A DNA stretch of 64,000 bases from JADJXM01 sp937967285 (GTDB lineage Bacteria > Acidobacteriota > Blastocatellia > RBC074). Of the stretch, positions 57,945 to 64,000 are shown one piece after another (within the stretch, counting starts at the first letter, position 1; each line of letters opens with the position of its first letter). Below the pieces are notes generated by a model. It made no database searches and had not been told where the DNA came from. It saw only the letters and a program-made list of their open reading frames with translations. The position numbers and the translations under genes were made by a program. Where the stretch lies: the NCBI GenBank assembly GCA_050249535.1, contig JBFWQI010000023.1:1-64000 (forward strand), written 5' to 3'.

Positions 57945-58560
57945 TTCGATGTCCCCCGGTGCGATCGTTGTTCCGGGGTTTTGCGAGTTGCCCTTTGTTC
58001 GTTGTTCCCGGGTGCGATCGCTGCTCCCGGGTTTTGCGAGTTGCCCTTTGTTCGTTGTCCCCGGGCGCGATCGTTGCTCCGGGGTTATGCGAGTGACCCA
58101 ATGTTCGATGTCCACGAGTGCGATCGTTGCTCCGGGGTTATGCGAATTGATCGATGTTCGATGTCCACGGGTGCGATCGTTGCTCCGGGGCTATGCGAGT
58201 GACCCAATGTTCGATGTCCCCGGGTGCGATCGTTGCTCCGGGGCTATGCGAGTGACCCAATGTTCGATGTCCACGGGCGCGATCGTTGCTCCGGGGTTAT
58301 GCGAATTGATCGATGTTCGATGTCCCCGGGTTTCGCTCGTTGCCCAATGTTCGATGTCCCCGGTTGCGCTCGTTGCTCCGGGGTTATGCGAATTGATCAA
58401 TGTTCGATGTCCACGAGTGCGATCGTTGCTCCGGGGTTATGCGAATTGATCGATGTTCGATGTCCACGAGTGCGATCGTTGCTCCGGGGTTATGCGAGTG
58501 GCCCAATGTTCGATGTCCCCGGGTTTCGCTCGACCCTGGAGGGTCTCGCTTCACCCGGGG
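57945..58560. repeat. Tandem array of 53-bp units between two glycosyltransferase genes
   Basis: Units start (TTCGATGTCC or TTCGTTGTCC) at 57945, 57998, 58051, 58104, 58157, 58210, 58263, 58316, 58350, 58403, 58456 and 58509. The spacing is exactly 53 bases except for one 34-base unit (58316), which lost the middle. Each unit contains a CCCCGGG/CCGGGG-type hairpin around GCGATCG, then TTATGCGA. Units fall into two tail types, GAGTGACCCAATG and GAATTGATCGATG. The last unit continues into a larger hairpin (58517-58560) like that at 11-51. No unique spacers are present, so it is not a CRISPR. Confidence 0.9.
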
Positions 58561-58571
58561 CTATATGATTT

Positions 58572-59572
<1,001 letters not shown>

Positions 59573-59580
<8 letters not shown>

Positions 59581-60646
59581 CTGGCGCTGCGGCAAGCACT
59601 CTCTCCAGCTTCTCGACCGAGCTGTCCCAGGCGAAGCGCTGAATTGCGGCGTGGCCGGCCTCGGCGAGCGCGATCCTCCGATCATCGTCGCGCAGCAGGC
59701 TGATCAGGTTGCTCCCCAGAGCCCGCGGATCGCTGACCGGTGAAATCAGTGCGTTGACTCCGTCTTCTGCGAACTCGAAGACCCCTTCATTCGAGGTCGA
59801 GATCAGCGCGCACCCGCAGGCCATCGCTTCGGCCGGCGGCAGTCCCCAGCCTTCGACCAAGCTCGGATGGACGAAGATCGTGCTCTCGTTGAGCAGTTCC
59901 CGATGCTCTTCCGGAGTCGGATCGTGGATATATTCGATCCAGTCGGGAATCGAACCGTCGCGCGGATGGACTCCGAAGAGGACCGCCCGCAGTTGAGGAA
60001 ACTCGCGCCTGGCCATCTCCAGCGCCGCCAGACCGTCGGCCGTGCCCTTGATCGGACTGGGATTGGCCAGCATCGCTATCCGCGGAGTCGCCCGCTCGCG
60101 AATCGGTCTCGTCACATGGAAGCGAGTGAAGTCCAGTCCGATCGGGATGTAGTGCGCATCGACGCCCAGCTCCCCGGCCTTCCGCATCAGCCACTTCGAG
60201 ATGACGATCTTCGTGAGCGGCAGACGCCAGGTTGCGCGGACATCATCTTCGTCCCCGTGCCAGGCCTCCCACGACTGGATGAGATAGAATTTGCGCCCCT
60301 TGCTTTCGGAGTATCGACTGACCGGAATCGCGGTTTGAAAAGCGGTCGCGACGATCGCATCCGCATCGGGTACGAAAGCCTCTCCGAGATCCGGAGTCAT
60401 GAGCGATTCGACCTGCGGGTCGAGATCGAACCACGGCACCGGCCGGCCGTGCCTAAGCGCGTGTTTGACGCGCCACAGCCGCGACTTGACCGCTTCGACC
60501 GGCCCGCTGCCGGCAATGAGATTGCGCGGATGCACAATGCTGATCCGATGCCCGCGCGAATGCAGGCGATTGGCGTATTCATAAACCACTTTGAATCCGC
60601 CGGCCGGCCTTTCGAGGAACATCGGCAGAACGAACGTGATCTTCAT
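59573..60646 (-). CDS. Glycosyltransferase family 4
   Basis: About 357 residues from ATG 60646, which overlaps the upstream stop (ATGA). MKITFVLPMFLERPAGGFKVVYEYANRL at the N-terminus; the C-terminal domain includes PRIAMLANPSPIKGTADGLAAL and TIFVHPSLVEGWGLPPAEAMACGCALI with the E-x7-E motif. The longer open frame to 60832 is inside the neighbouring gene. Confidence 0.88.
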
Positions 60647-61531
60647 GACCAGCGCCTGAGCAGTGTCGCCGCCGCGATCCAGCGGAAGACCCGCGGGTGC
60701 ATACTCATCCCCAGCGCTTCGACATATTTTTTCAGGCAGTTGCCCCACTCGCCGCGCTGCTTCCAGGCGAAGGCGGCCCGAACGTGAAGCCGCGCGAAGA
60801 GCTCGCCCTTCTCCACGCCCGTTTCTCGCCACATCTCGGGATACTGCCTTTCTATCTCTTCGATCGCGCGCAGAGCCAGATTCAACCCCTTGTCGATGTC
60901 CGATCCGTCTCCCATCAGATTGCCGTCGCGGAGCCGGTACATTGCCATAGGCTCGGCCATTCCCGCCATCTCGAAATGGCGCGCGATCCTCATCCAGTAT
61001 TCGTAATCCTCGACCGCGATCAGATCGCGGCTCTCGTTCAGATACCCGACTCGATCGACGCAGCCGCGGCGAATGACGACCGTCGAATTGGGAATGAAAT
61101 CCCCGAAGAGCAGTTGCCGGAACGTCGGGTCGACCGTCCAGCCGATCGTGCTCTGACGGATCTTCTTCCCGCCCGACTCTGAAAACATGACCGCCTCAGA
61201 AAAGAGCAGACCCGTCTCCGGATGTTCTTCGAGATACCGGACCTGCTTCTCGAGTTTTTCGGGCATCCACAGATCGTCGCAATCCAGAAACGCAAGCAGA
61301 TCGCCCGTCGAATGCCTGATCGCGAGGTTCCTGGCAGAAGCGGGGCCGCCGTTCGGCTTGCTCAGCGCGGTCACCTTCGGTGCGAATCGCCGCAGAACAT
61401 CGAGCGTCCCGTCCGTCGAGCCGTCATCCACCGCGATTATCTCGTCCGCCGCGCGCGTCTGAGCCAGCACGCTCTCGATCGTCTCGGCGACGAAATCCTC
61501 AGCGTTGTATGCCGGGATGATGACGCTGACC

Positions 61532-61542
<11 letters not shown>
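60643..61542 (-). CDS. Glycosyltransferase family 2
   Basis: A 299-residue GT-A enzyme from a GTG start: VSVIIPAYNAEDFVAETIESVL, IAVDDGSTDGTLDVL, LLAFLDCDDLWMPEKLEKQ (DxD) and VEDYEYWMRIARHF. It overlaps the upstream gene by 11 bases. C-terminal helical region of about 80 residues (WKQRGEWGNCLKKYVEAL) follows the catalytic domain. Confidence 0.87.
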
Positions 61543-62419
<877 letters not shown>

Positions 62420-62427
62420 AAAACAGA

Positions 62428-64000
<1,573 letters not shown>

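Noticed and set aside
57949..58449. A 166-codon open frame rich in Cys/Arg across the 53-bp array, and similar frames on both strands
   Set aside because: The 53-base period is not a multiple of 3, so the same unit is read in shifting frames, and several overlapping frames stay open equally well. There is no ribosome binding site. It is a repeat artefact, not a gene.
57945..58560. CRISPR array
   Set aside because: Units adjoin each other with no unique spacers, and no cas genes are nearby. It is a simple tandem array.

Overview
This 64 kb stretch of high-GC Gram-negative chromosome (with one AT-rich gap at 8.1-8.8 kb) most resembles an Acidobacteriota genome. That is an inference from gene content: exosortase/EpsI, a lysine/alanine-rich histone-like protein, GMC dehydrogenases with a four-cysteine motif, OFA-type MFS transporters, and heparinase/asparagine synthase polysaccharide clusters. 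No rRNA or other taxonomic marker is present to settle it.

Layout. 0-7 kb: a YkgJ-like metal-binding protein, then a TolC-RND-membrane fusion efflux operon and tadA. 7.3-7.7 kb: two tRNA-Ser genes and the 4.5S signal recognition particle RNA. 7.7-13.2 kb: a histone-H1-like gene, a long AT-rich noncoding gap, then dnaX-ybaB-recR, a small unknown gene and fabI. 13.3-14.8 kb: EpsI and exosortase. 15-22 kb: a PcRGLX/YetA-like lyase coupled to a DapA-like aldolase, a large BNR-repeat protein and a TPR protein. 22.3-30.7 kb: housekeeping genes (HU/IHF, sppA, rpsA, ispH, an RsuA/RluB pseudouridine synthase, folE, ppk1). 30.9-41.2 kb: an oxidoreductase region with Gfo/Idh/MocA, VOC, an OYE-GMC-MFS-cupin operon, a YdeP-type molybdoenzyme coupled to DUF488, and a second YkgJ protein. 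41.2-64 kb: one long minus-strand exopolysaccharide/O-antigen cluster that runs off the right end. Its members are often joined by 4-base start/stop overlaps: Wzt-like ATPase, ten glycosyltransferases, a Wzy-like polymerase/ligase, heparinase II/III, asparagine synthase, a fused dehydrogenase and a WecA/MraY-like initiating transferase.

The most unusual content is noncoding. Several families of short-unit repeats lie at gene ends. Three use different heptamers (GTAGAAA, CAGTAGG-like, ACTGGAA) in the same design: two inverted arms of tandem heptamers around a spacer. In at least five genes the arm supplies the last codons and the stop codon. Other families are a MITE-like GACGCCAAG element in three copies, two of which are full-length relatives in opposite orientation, a CACAGAG-type repeat, CCCCGGG hairpins, and a striking array of 53-bp tandem units between two glycosyltransferase genes.
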